Part shown: piece after piece, positions 1 to 5,806 of the stretch | Position numbering within the stretch: position 1 is the stretch's first letter | Layout of the letters: each line of letters opens with the position of its first letter | Source: JBEKDJ01 sp050014415 | Lineage (GTDB): Bacteria > Desulfobacterota > BSN033 > UBA1163 | DNA: 8,612 nucleotides | Direction: 5' to 3' | Assembly (NCBI GenBank): GCA_050014415.1 | Contig: JBEKDJ010000195.1 | Location: forward strand, 1-8,612 | Notes under the pieces: model-generated | What the model was told of the DNA's origin: nothing | The model's database searches: none | What the model saw: only the letters and a program-made list of their open reading frames with translations | Position numbers and translations under genes: made by a program

Positions 1-202
1 TCATAAAAGGCATGCCGCCAGGCCTTGACATAGAGGGTTTCCTTATCGCCGAAGTGGTAATTTACCGCAGCGACATTGGATTTGGTTCGTTCGCAGATTT
101 CTGAAACCGTCGCTTCACAGTAGCCCTTTTCTGCGAAGGCTTCACTTGCGACCGCAAGCAGACCTTTTGGATCCTGACGGCATCTTTTCTCGGAACCTTC
201 AT
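1..202 (-). CDS. TetR-family regulator, CecR/DUF1956-like, N-terminal part, probably frameshifted
   Basis: The minus strand encodes the DNA-binding domain of a TetR-type transcription factor. The helix-turn-helix region reads LLAVASEAFAEKGY, then ATVSEICERT, then NVAAVNYHFGDKETLY. The NVAAVNYHFGDKE turn is typical of the CecR (YbiH, DUF1956) branch. The gene leaves the window at base 1, so the whole ligand-binding domain is missing from view. The natural start seems to be the ATG at 202-200, with GAGG six bases upstream, but its frame is off by one from the domain. Adding one A to the run of four (plus-strand T's 185-188) would join MKVPRK to RCRQDPKGLL in frame. Either this is a decayed gene or a sequencing error, or a non-ATG codon further upstream is used, because the domain frame stays open there. 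Family assignment is firm; start and integrity are not. Confidence 0.75.
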
Positions 203-265
203 TTCCGGCCTCGCAAAAGAGAGGTATTATTTCGAGTAGATACTTAAAATACGAATTCTTATTAG

Positions 266-445
266 TCAAGAAGAGCAACCCGGGAAGCGAGAGAGGGCAG
301 GAAAGGCTGAGGAGACGCGGACGTTTTCTAAGGGTATCTTTAGGTCGTACGCGATGTCTGTCGCGTCTTTCCCGCCGATCCAGATCGCCTCAATCTTACA
401 GACATAGGCCGCAGTCTTGATCAGCTTCAGACCTTCCCGGGTCAA
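266..445 (-). CDS. Unidentified coding-like fragment, 59 aa from a TTG codon
   Basis: A minus-strand frame is open from about 520 down to a TGA at 266-268. It has no ATG; the TTG at 445-443 is the most plausible start. The peptide begins TREGLKLIKTAAYVCKIEAI and continues through WIGGKDATDIAYDLKIPLEN, which has the look of ordinary cytoplasmic protein rather than random translation. I do not recognise a family. It lies between the regulator and a stretch of decayed sequence, and I see no convincing ribosome binding site. It may be the 3' end of a degraded gene or chance. Confidence 0.2.
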   Translation of the reverse strand: MTREGLKLIKTAAYVCKIEAIWIGGKDATDIAYDLKIPLENVRVSSAFPALSRFPGCSS

Positions 446-616
446 TGCGATCGCGGTAAGATGCCTACTTCTAAGTCGTAACCCTCTTTCGGACTTGCGA
501 GGAACCGATTTCTGCTATGGACGTTGCGTTTTTCAAGCTCCAAAAAGTAACGGTCTGAAGATCAAACCCACCTCTTTCCGTCTTCGCTATTCGGATCGGG
601 TATTGGCAAGATATGT

Positions 617-889
617 TCAACTTCTGGATGCCCCAAAATTGGGACCGTTGATTTCTTCCTGTAATCTTGCATTTTGGATTTTCTGAGACAGTGCCACATT
701 TGAAATGAAAATCAGTAACTTGGATTGAGCAACGGACCAACTTTCAAGAACAATTTCCTCCTGACTTTCTTTGAAGCCAAGAGTATCTTTAAAATATCGT
801 TGCCCTCCAAGCCGTAAGTAATGCATTAACCAACCAAACATGTAACCTTCTGGAGAGTCATATGAAGAGGAGCTTTCCGAAGGTGCCAA
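617..889 (-). CDS. Weak hypothetical ORF, up to 90 aa
   Basis: This minus-strand frame begins at a TTG (889) or an internal ATG (about 841) and ends at 617. The frame is actually open from about 950, where a TAG closes it. The central part contains EGYMFGWLMHYLRLGGQRYF followed by KDTLGFKESQEEI, a mixture of aromatic and charged residues without a motif I can name. A second frame on the same strand (740-471) overlaps it for 124 bases, so at most one is real. No good Shine-Dalgarno sequence precedes either. I see nothing else coding between 446 and 1039 and regard this stretch as probably degenerate. Confidence 0.15.
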   Translation of the reverse strand: MAPSESSSSYDSPEGYMFGWLMHYLRLGGQRYFKDTLGFKESQEEIVLESWSVAQSKLLIFISNVALSQKIQNARLQEEINGPNFGASRS

Positions 890-892
890 TCC

Positions 893-935
893 GGAGCCTC
901 CAGGGGAGTAATGTTTTCCCCTTTTGGAGGTCTCC
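893..935. repeat. Strong 43-nt hairpin in non-coding region
   Basis: GGAG-CCTCCA-GGGGA on the left arm (893-907) pairs with TCCCC (917-921), TGGAGG (925-930) and CTCC (932-935). This gives 15 paired bases with a TTT bulge at 922-924, a single T bulge at 931 and a nine-base loop. There is no T tract on either side, so it is not a canonical intrinsic terminator. It lies about 100 bases upstream of the zinc-ribbon gene. Its function is unknown. Confidence 0.45.
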
Positions 936-1039
936 GCAAGATTCTAAGCCCAGTTGTCCAACAATCTTTGGCGGATATCCCGAAGAAAAAAATGATCTAT
1001 GTCGGTGCGCACCTTCGTAGCGATGGAGGTTGAGACATA

Positions 1040-1153
1040 ATGGATTGGCAATGTCCTAAATGTGGTTTTACAAACCATGACTCTATTTTAAGGTGTGTGT
1101 GCGGACACGAATTAGATACGCCTCTGGATGATGAGGAAGGTGCGGTGCAATAA
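1040..1153 (+). CDS. Small zinc-ribbon protein, 37 aa
   Basis: The ORF starts at ATG 1040, ten bases after GGAGG (1025-1029), and ends at TAA 1151-1153. The peptide begins MDWQCPKCGFTN and has a second cysteine pair in RCVCGHEL. It is thus CxxC followed twelve residues later by CxC, a pattern expected for one structural zinc ion. The C-terminal tail (PLDDEEGAVQ) is acidic. Proteins of this size with a single zinc ribbon are common and mostly uncharacterised; they are often found next to small membrane proteins, as here. The next gene begins only 18 bases downstream with its own ribosome site, so the two are likely co-transcribed. I infer the zinc ribbon from cysteine spacing only. Confidence 0.6.
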   Translation: MDWQCPKCGFTNHDSILRCVCGHELDTPLDDEEGAVQ

Positions 1154-1171
1154 AAAGGAGAGAGTCCAATT

Positions 1172-1549
1172 GTGGAAACAGATTTTTCTGAAGCAGTAAT
1201 TGATGAATGTTCACCGCAATCGGTTTTAGCCTCAACTGACCGACGACTTACAGATATGTTTCTCTCTGCAATTTTAACCAAGCCCGTATATATGTTTTCT
1301 TGGATAGCGTTAATAGGCCTAAGCATCCTAACAATTCGTGAAGTAGGAATTGTCGCCCCCCCCAGATAAAACAGCTTGCTTCAATCTTATGTTCCTCTGC
1401 TTATACAAATGCTTTGCGGAGTAATAACTGCAAATATTGCAAAGAGGAAGGGGAAGTCACCCTTACTATGGTTCTTCAGCGGCCTTATACTGATTGGTCT
1501 TTTATTCCGGGGTGTCCTAGTTGTCTTAGCATATATCTATTTACAGTAG
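1172..1549 (+). pseudogene. Small membrane protein interrupted by an in-frame stop
   Basis: Translation from GTG 1172, preceded by AAGGAGAGAG at 1155-1164, gives 65 residues with one hydrophobic segment (MFSWIALIGLSILTI). It ends at TAA 1367-1369, directly after a run of eight C's (1356-1363). The same frame continues past the stop to TAG 1547-1549. That part has a clear membrane-protein signature: VITANIAKRKGKSPLLWFFS followed by GLILIGLLFRGVLVVLAYIY. The charged KRKGKSPLLW turn between two hydrophobic stretches recurs in small inner-membrane proteins encoded beside zinc-ribbon genes. The second half has an ATG at 1409 but no ribosome site, so I read the whole as one gene of about 125 codons broken by a nonsense mutation, or by indels around the C run. 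Two separate genes is the less likely alternative. Confidence 0.5.
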
Positions 1550-2626
1550 TGTCCCAATGTTAGTCGAATAAAGTTAATTGGTTACACATTACCCCCTTTG
1601 ATTCTTGGGGTTGAATGACAGAAAGAGCCTCTAAAATGGGCGTTTTTTCGAAAAGTGCCGCACTTAATATTTGTAGAATTGTGTAGAGGCTCAGATCTAT
1701 CTTCAGTTGTTTCTTGATGATGGCTACCAGGATGTAAACGGTGATGGCAATCCAGATCTGAGTTTTGACGGCATTCTCGGTGGTTCCATAAAACGCTTTG
1801 ATGCGAAGGTGCTGTTTGATCCATTTGAAAAATATTTCGATCTGCCAGCGACACTGAAACAGCTGGGCAATGGTTAATGCGGGTAGGGTAACGTTGTTGG
1901 TTAACAAGACAAACTGTTTGTTTTGGTTGGTATCGAAATAGCGAATCCGTCGGAGTTTGTCCGGATAGGCTTTCCTGGAGTAAAAACCTTCCAGGACAGC
2001 GATTTGATCGGACTGGATCCCGGTGGATTTGTCGACAGGTCGAGAATAGAGTCGCCTGAACCTGAAGTTGCTTTTGGCTCGGGTGATAAAAAAAGGCCAA
2101 TGCTTGATGGATAGCATAAAGGCGATCGAAATCCAGATACCCGCGGTCGACGATGTAAAAGGCTCCGGGTTCGAAGATCAACTGATCCAGGATGGTGACG
2201 TCGTGAACTTTGCCATGCGTGATAATAATGAGGGAGGGGATACTTCCCCGGAGGTCCAGGAGAGTGTGCAGTTTCACAGCGGCTTTGTGGACTCGGAATT
2301 TGGCCCAAGGAAAAAGAGACAGACACAGATCGATGGTGGTGGAATCCAAGGCATAGGCCGTTTGATCCAGTTCGACACCGAAGGAATCGTTGACGTAGAG
2401 GCGACGCGCTTGGCCAATGAGGATCTGGGCAAAGTCCGCATAGATTCGCCAATCCCTGATCTGATTGGCATGAGCAAGGGTGTTGCGTGAGATGTTGCTG
2501 CGAAACCCCATATGATAGAGTTTTCGTTGAGCCAAACGGAGACAAGCTTCGATGTCTCGGAGGCTCTCCCGATAAGTAAGTTGAGCAAAAGCCATGCAGA
2601 GAAATTGGTTCCAGCAAGAACATCAT
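1550..2626 (-). mobile_element. IS4-family insertion sequence remnant
   Basis: This segment is defined by the transposase on its minus strand. The left limit is set just after the TAG of the membrane-protein gene at 1549; the transposase stop lies at 1560-1562. On the other side, recognisable IS4 protein sequence stops near 2618-2626, where a TGA closes the frame about 50 codons short of the usual start of this family. I could not find matching terminal inverted repeats or a target duplication, so both limits are approximate and the element is most likely 5'-truncated. The first copy of the duplicated promoter sequence begins about 50 bases to its right. Confidence 0.7.
1560..2595 (-). pseudogene. 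IS4-family DDE transposase, truncated and frameshifted
   Basis: The N-terminal half reads MAFAQLTYRESLRDIEACLR, a block strongly typical of one IS4 subgroup. The first catalytic Asp lies in YALDSTTIDL and the second in FYIVDRGYLDF. The C-terminal half, in another frame, has CRWQIEIFFKWIKQHLRI with the IS4 R-x3-E-x6-K signature. The Tyr that normally opens this signature is Phe here. The protein ends CNQLTLFD. The frame changes at a run of seven T's on the coding strand (plus-strand A's 2088-2094). Seven T's give AFFYHP; six would give the family's AFFITRAK. Upstream of ATG 2595 the sense frame continues WNQFLC and then meets a stop, so the first 50 or so residues are missing. It is inactive unless slippage on the T run restores the frame and a shorter protein works. 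Confidence 0.9.
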
Positions 2627-2721
2627 CTTTGAATTTATCGGTCACATTATGCATTACCTTGGAAAAGAAGGTGGCGATTATGTATGGATCATTTGCGGCA
2701 GGAACGGCGAGAAGAAACTTC

Positions 2722-2750
2722 TTGACACGTGGACACGACTTTGGTAGCAT
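2722..2750 (+). promoter_or_regulatory. Sigma70-type promoter A
   Basis: A perfect -35 box TTGACA (2722-2727), a 17-base spacer and the -10 box TAGCAT (2745-2750). The same boxes with the same spacing occur in copy B although four of the 17 spacer bases differ, which suggests the boxes are the conserved part. Transcription would begin near 2757, inside the palindrome, giving a leader of about 210 bases before the oxidoreductase gene. Confidence 0.65.
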
Positions 2751-2753
2751 TAA

Positions 2754-2769
2754 GACTGGGCGCTCAGTC
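2754..2769. promoter_or_regulatory. Palindromic operator candidate A
   Basis: GACTGGGCGCTCAGTC is a 16-base palindrome with only the third pair from the centre mismatched. It starts three bases after the -10 box, so it covers the expected transcription start. That is a classic repressor position, since bound protein would block RNA polymerase. The same sequence occurs at 7210-7225, and GACTG/CAGTC arms with a different core occur at 7041-7056. The length suits a TetR, MarR or GntR-type dimer; which one is not known. Confidence 0.55.
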
Positions 2770-2837
2770 ACTACGCAACACGCTGTCTGTCGTATAAGGC
2801 GAATTTGAAATGACCACGCGCCGACCGGACAGGAAGT

Positions 2838-2968
2838 TTTCGTTTTTGAAAAAAGGGAGTTCTTAGCATGAGTTGAAGGAGGTGGTAAATCGCAAAATCT
2901 TCCGAATTATTAACATTTTCTATCCAAGTAAGCATAGAAGCTTATAATAAATAATTAAGGAGGAGAAT
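2838..2968 (+). promoter_or_regulatory. Untranslated leader of the flavin oxidoreductase gene with two Shine-Dalgarno sequences
   Basis: This 131-base gap holds no gene. A near-perfect anti-SD match, AAGGAGGTG, lies at 2876-2884, and the real ribosome site AAGGAGGAG at 2957-2965 immediately precedes ATG 2969. The upstream site has no proper start codon after it. A three-codon mini-ORF (ATG AGT TGA, 2868-2876) ends where it begins. The leader of the binding-protein gene has an equally placed extra site (7311-7319), so the arrangement occurs twice. Confidence 0.4.
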
Positions 2969-4240
2969 ATGGCTGAGACACAACAAAACACTTCTACACA
3001 TTACCCAGAATTGTTCCAACCCCTGAAAATAGGCCCGGTCGAGATTAAGAACCGATTTGCCATGTCGGCTACCTGCATCGATGCCATAGAACCAGGTGGT
3101 TTTGTGGGCGACCGCATAATATATTTTTTTGCTGCACGGGCGAGGGGAGGCGCCGGGCTTATTTTTTCCCTACCTGCAGAGATTGAACCTAATATCACCA
3201 GTGTAAAGTATATGAATCCCTGGCTTTACAATAGTCTTCATATACCCGGGTGGGCCGAGCTTGCAGAGACGATCCATGCCTGGGGATCAAAGAGCTTTGT
3301 AGAAGCTTCGCCCGGAGGCCCCGGCAGGCTGGGAGCCCTGCTGGGAGATGGCAATGCGCTGGCCCCTTCACCTGTGCCTATACATATGGATCCCGATCTC
3401 GTTGTCCAGAAGAAAGCCCGAAGACTATGGGAAAAGAGAGGCCTCGACCTTGAAGCCCACTATCACATCCAGAAGACATATCCAATGCCGAAACAGATTA
3501 CGGTAGAAGAAATACACCGCATTGAGGACCAGGTAGCCAATACTGTATACCTGTCGGAGCAGGCAGGTTTTGACGGGGCAGAGGTGCACACTGCTCACGG
3601 TGTACTGGGAGCCAATTTTCTTTCTCCTTATACCAATCTCAGGACCGACGAATACGGCGGGAGCCTGGAGAACCGGACCAGGTTCACCCGGAACATCCTG
3701 GAAAGGGCTAGGAAAAAGATAGGTAATAAATTTGCGCTTGGAATCAGGATCAGCGCGGCGGAACATGTGCCGGGCGGTCTAACTGCTGAGGAAACAGCCG
3801 AAATCTGTAAATATCTCGAGCCCTATGTCGATTTCTTCGATCTGTCAAATGGCGTCCATCATGAGTCTCACGCATTTATGGTCCCTGACGAAGACGGATC
3901 CGTAATTGAGGAAGGGGCCATAATCAAGCGGGCTGTCAAGGTGCCGGTAATCACGCCCTCTATTCATAATCCGGCGCTCGGAAGCAAAGCCATATTGGAG
4001 GGCAAGACCGATATGATGGCGTCTAGCAGGCAACTCATCGCCGACCCCGACTATCCGAATAAAGTTAAAGAAGGGAAACCATACCGGAAGTGCATTAAGT
4101 GCCTGCTCGGCTGCACCGGCAGGATCGACATAGGCTTGCCGTTGAGATGTGAAATTAACCCCGATGTATTGCTGGAATACAGGATGCCTGAATTAGACCG
4201 GCGAAACGCTCCGTATAAAAAGACATTTGTAATCTACTAA
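2969..4240 (+). CDS. Old yellow enzyme-family flavin oxidoreductase with 4Fe-4S motif, lacking the NAD(P)/FAD domains
   Basis: The 423-aa product matches the N-terminal TIM barrel of 2,4-dienoyl-CoA reductase, 2-enoate reductase and BaiCD-like enzymes, which reduce activated C=C bonds through FMN. Visible landmarks are PLKIGPVEIKNRF near the N-terminus, AEVHTAHG with the paired histidines H207 and H210, NFLSPYTNLRTDEYGGS, ENRTRF and SSRQLIADPDYPNK. The cluster motif is C375-x2-C378-x3-C382-x11-C394, the iron-sulfur signature of this group. Full-length relatives run to about 640-680 residues and continue into a Rossmann domain beginning VVVIGGGPAG. This protein stops at KKTFVIY, right at that point. 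Residues 130-180 hold a longer insertion than usual. It starts at ATG 2969 behind AAGGAGGAG and is the first gene of a likely operon with the hotdog gene. Electrons may come from ETF, ferredoxin or a separate reductase subunit. The substrate is unknown. Confidence 0.85.
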   Translation: MAETQQNTSTHYPELFQPLKIGPVEIKNRFAMSATCIDAIEPGGFVGDRIIYFFAARARGGAGLIFSLPAEIEPNITSVKYMNPWLYNSLHIPGWAELAETIHAWGSKSFVEASPGGPGRLGALLGDGNALAPSPVPIHMDPDLVVQKKARRLWEKRGLDLEAHYHIQKTYPMPKQITVEEIHRIEDQVANTVYLSEQAGFDGAEVHTAHGVLGANFLSPYTNLRTDEYGGSLENRTRFTRNILERARKKIGNKFALGIRISAAEHVPGGLTAEETAEICKYLEPYVDFFDLSNGVHHESHAFMVPDEDGSVIEEGAIIKRAVKVPVITPSIHNPALGSKAILEGKTDMMASSRQLIADPDYPNKVKEGKPYRKCIKCLLGCTGRIDIGLPLRCEINPDVLLEYRMPELDRRNAPYKKTFVIY

Positions 4241-4260
4241 AGCGGGAAACAAAAGACTGT

Positions 4261-4310
4261 TCTTGAGCAGGCCGACGTAAAGGCATTGCCTAAGGCCGGC
4301 CTGCTCAAGA
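4261..4310 (+). repeat. Intergenic hairpin with 14-bp perfect stem
   Basis: TCTTGAGCAGGCCG (4261-4274) pairs completely with CGGCCTGCTCAAGA (4297-4310). Inside the 22-base loop AGGCA-T-TGCCT forms a second small stem. The structure fills most of the 91-base gap between the oxidoreductase and the hotdog gene. No T tract follows (TACCCGAG), so it is not a standard intrinsic terminator. It may stabilise the upstream mRNA end, mark an RNase processing site, or act as a partial terminator that lowers expression of the second gene. Confidence 0.6.
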
Positions 4311-4331
4311 TACCCGAGAAACGAGGAAAGA

Positions 4332-5585
4332 ATGAACAATCCGTCAGAAATAAAAGTACCTACCATAGAAGAGCGCTTGGCTATATTGAGAAAATGGAGG
4401 GGCGCACATGAATTTGATAAGAATGTGCTTTATTCTAAAGTGCCCAAAGGCAGCTATATTTCGAATGAAACCGCCTCCAGGGACAATATTCGGCGCTGGG
4501 CATCGGCGATGGGTGACCTTAATCCCCGTTTCACAGTCCCTGAGTACGCAGCTAGAACAAAATACGGCCGCCTTGTAGCCCCACCTCTTTTCCTTCAAAG
4601 CGTATGTTTTGTGGGCAGCGGGATGCTGGAAACAGAAATTGAGGGCGCCCGCGGATTTCACAGTGGTTCTGAATGGGAGTTCTACAGGCCTGTTTTGGAG
4701 GGTAACGAACTCGAGTTCAATGGTTTCAGTGTGATTGATGCCAAAGTTGTAGCGAGCAAATTTAGCAGTGAAATGATAATCATCACCGGGGCCTGCCAGT
4801 ACTGGAACCAAAAGAAGGAAACGGTCGGCCTGGTCAAGGGTTTCGTCCATAGTTCGGTGGCTGACTCGGCGGCAAGGGTAACGGGCAAGTATGAACAGAT
4901 TGCGAAACCGTACCAGTATACGGACGAGGAGCTGCAGAAAATCGAAGAGGACAAGGACAAAGAAGAGATGCGCGGTGACAAGCCCAGGTATTGGGAAGAA
5001 GTTGCCGAAGGTGATTCCCTTGGTCATTTGGTAATAGGCCCGCACACGATAATGGATACAATAGCGCATATTGCAGGTACCCAGGGATGTTTTGCCCTGG
5101 GCGGGACGGGGAGCCGTCTTACCAGGAGATGGATCAAGAACATGCTTTTGGAAGGTAGCAAAAAGGGTCCCGAAATATGGGATGCCAGGATCAATGCCTT
5201 CGTAAACGGAGAGCTGGCACACCTGGATTACGATCTCGGCAGGGTGACCGGAGCGCCGGGCGCTTACGATACCGGGGCCGAAAGGGAATGCCTTGGATCC
5301 ATACTGCTCACCAACTGGATGGGCGATGACGGATTCCTCTGGAAATACAATATTCAATTTCGCCGGTTCGTGGTTCATGGTGATACCAACTGGTTCCAGG
5401 GTAGGATAACGAGGAAATATGTGGACGATGGCAAGTATTGCGTCGATATTGAACTGTGGGCAGATAACCAGTGGAAAAACAGGACCGTGGTCGGTGGTGC
5501 TACCGTGATTCTGCCTTCAAAGGTGCATGGCTCTGTAGTTTTTCCGACTCCCCGTACGATCAAGGATATTATGCCGAAAGATTAG
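4332..5585 (+). CDS. MaoC-like double-hotdog acyl-CoA dehydratase/hydratase (FAS1-like dehydratase family)
   Basis: The 417-aa protein has two hotdog halves. The first contains IRRWASAMGDLNPRFTVPEY (residues 53-72) and then GRLVAPPLF, the family's substrate-entry signature. A charged linker (about 196-216) leads to PRYWEEVAEGDSLGHLVIGP (218-237), the start of the second half. That half ends with APGAYDTGAERE, LLTNWMGDDGFL and VDIELWADNQ, which recur in acyl dehydratases of this architecture. Such enzymes add water to, or remove it from, enoyl-CoA thioesters. The His of the classic R-hydratase GDxNPxH motif is Phe here (N64-P65-R66-F67), as is common in this subfamily, so the catalytic residues cannot be assigned. 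ATG 4332 has GAGG at 4323-4326. It lies 91 bases after the oxidoreductase gene and is probably in the same operon; together they suggest hydration and reduction of an unsaturated acyl-CoA. The substrate is not predictable. Confidence 0.85.
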   Translation: MNNPSEIKVPTIEERLAILRKWRGAHEFDKNVLYSKVPKGSYISNETASRDNIRRWASAMGDLNPRFTVPEYAARTKYGRLVAPPLFLQSVCFVGSGMLETEIEGARGFHSGSEWEFYRPVLEGNELEFNGFSVIDAKVVASKFSSEMIIITGACQYWNQKKETVGLVKGFVHSSVADSAARVTGKYEQIAKPYQYTDEELQKIEEDKDKEEMRGDKPRYWEEVAEGDSLGHLVIGPHTIMDTIAHIAGTQGCFALGGTGSRLTRRWIKNMLLEGSKKGPEIWDARINAFVNGELAHLDYDLGRVTGAPGAYDTGAERECLGSILLTNWMGDDGFLWKYNIQFRRFVVHGDTNWFQGRITRKYVDDGKYCVDIELWADNQWKNRTVVGGATVILPSKVHGSVVFPTPRTIKDIMPKD

Positions 5586-5688
5586 CCATGGCCGGGAGAA
5601 TAGGTACAGGTCAAACCAACTTAAGATGATGTTAGATGTCTGTAACATACTGAAAAATATCAAGGTAAGAGAGTACTCAAATCCTATT

Positions 5689-5708
5689 TCTGCGCCATTC
5701 TGCGCCAT
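5689..5708. repeat. Two tandem copies of a 10-bp unit
   Basis: TCTGCGCCAT occurs twice without a gap in the non-coding region between the hotdog gene and the IS630 element. The remaining bases 5586-5727 show no gene and no terminator I can recognise. Confidence 0.6.
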
Positions 5709-5728
5709 GAGAGGTGATTCTTCTAATA

Positions 5729-5745
5729 GATTGATTCCAAATTAA
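5729..5745 (+). repeat. IS630 left terminal inverted repeat
   Basis: GATTGATTCCAAATTAA. It is the reverse complement of 6974-6990 except for one base (T versus G at the third position). It is preceded by the TA target site at 5727-5728. Confidence 0.85.
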
Positions 5746-5776
5746 TGTTGCAATATTTCTTTGTTTAACGTGTCAT

Positions 5777-5805
5777 GAGGTATCCTTTCTAAAAGGAGGG
5801 ACCTC
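5777..5805 (+). promoter_or_regulatory. Hairpin hiding the transposase ribosome binding site
   Basis: GAGGT (5777-5781) pairs with ACCTC (5801-5805), and TCCTTT (5783-5788) pairs with AAAGGA (5792-5797) around a three-base loop. The AAGGAGG ribosome site (5793-5799) is therefore largely inside the stem, one base before the ATG at 5807. Hairpins of this kind keep transposase translation low in several insertion sequences when transcription reads in from outside (IS10 and IS50 are the known cases). Confidence 0.6.
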
Positions 5806-5806
5806 G

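Larger units (their letters stand above)
2679..2837 (+). repeat. 159-bp promoter/operator/leader repeat, copy A
   Basis: It is almost identical to 7136-7293. By hand alignment I count 11 substitutions (mostly transitions) and one single-base gap, about 92% identity. It contains, in order, GGATCATTTGCGGCAGGAA, a TTGACA/TAGCAT promoter, a 16-base palindrome and about 65 bases of conserved transcribed leader ending CCGACCGGACAGGAAGT. It shows no terminal inverted repeats. The one-base gap breaks any reading frame shared by the copies, so it is not coding. It ends 131 bases before the flavin oxidoreductase start codon. Confidence 0.9.

Noticed and set aside
2068..2490. Plus-strand ORF (140 aa) opposite the IS4 transposase
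   Set aside because: The minus strand carries clear transposase motifs throughout, so this frame is an antisense shadow.
2627..2678. Minus-strand peptide TFFSKVMHNVTDKFKD as the missing N-terminus of the IS4 transposase
   Set aside because: The start slightly recalls the family's N-terminus, but only over about seven residues. It is in another frame and about 30 residues would be missing. The resemblance is too weak to extend the element.
2679..2837. The 159-bp repeat as a MITE or IS end
   Set aside because: There are no terminal inverted repeats or target duplications, and the copies end at unrelated flanks with the same orientation relative to genes. This is not excluded, but a regulatory duplication explains more.
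2868..2876. ATG AGT TGA as a regulatory leader peptide
   Set aside because: Only two sense codons, and no counterpart in the leader of copy B. It is mentioned in the leader entry but not called as a gene.
4261..4310. Intrinsic terminator after the oxidoreductase gene
   Set aside because: The stem is strong but no T tract follows, and the next gene lies in the same direction 21 bases later.
4344..5378. Long minus-strand ORF (344 aa) opposite the hotdog gene
   Set aside because: It is the shadow of a well-recognised plus-strand gene. Its translation is rich in Phe, Arg, His and Pro without any motif, and there is no ribosome site.
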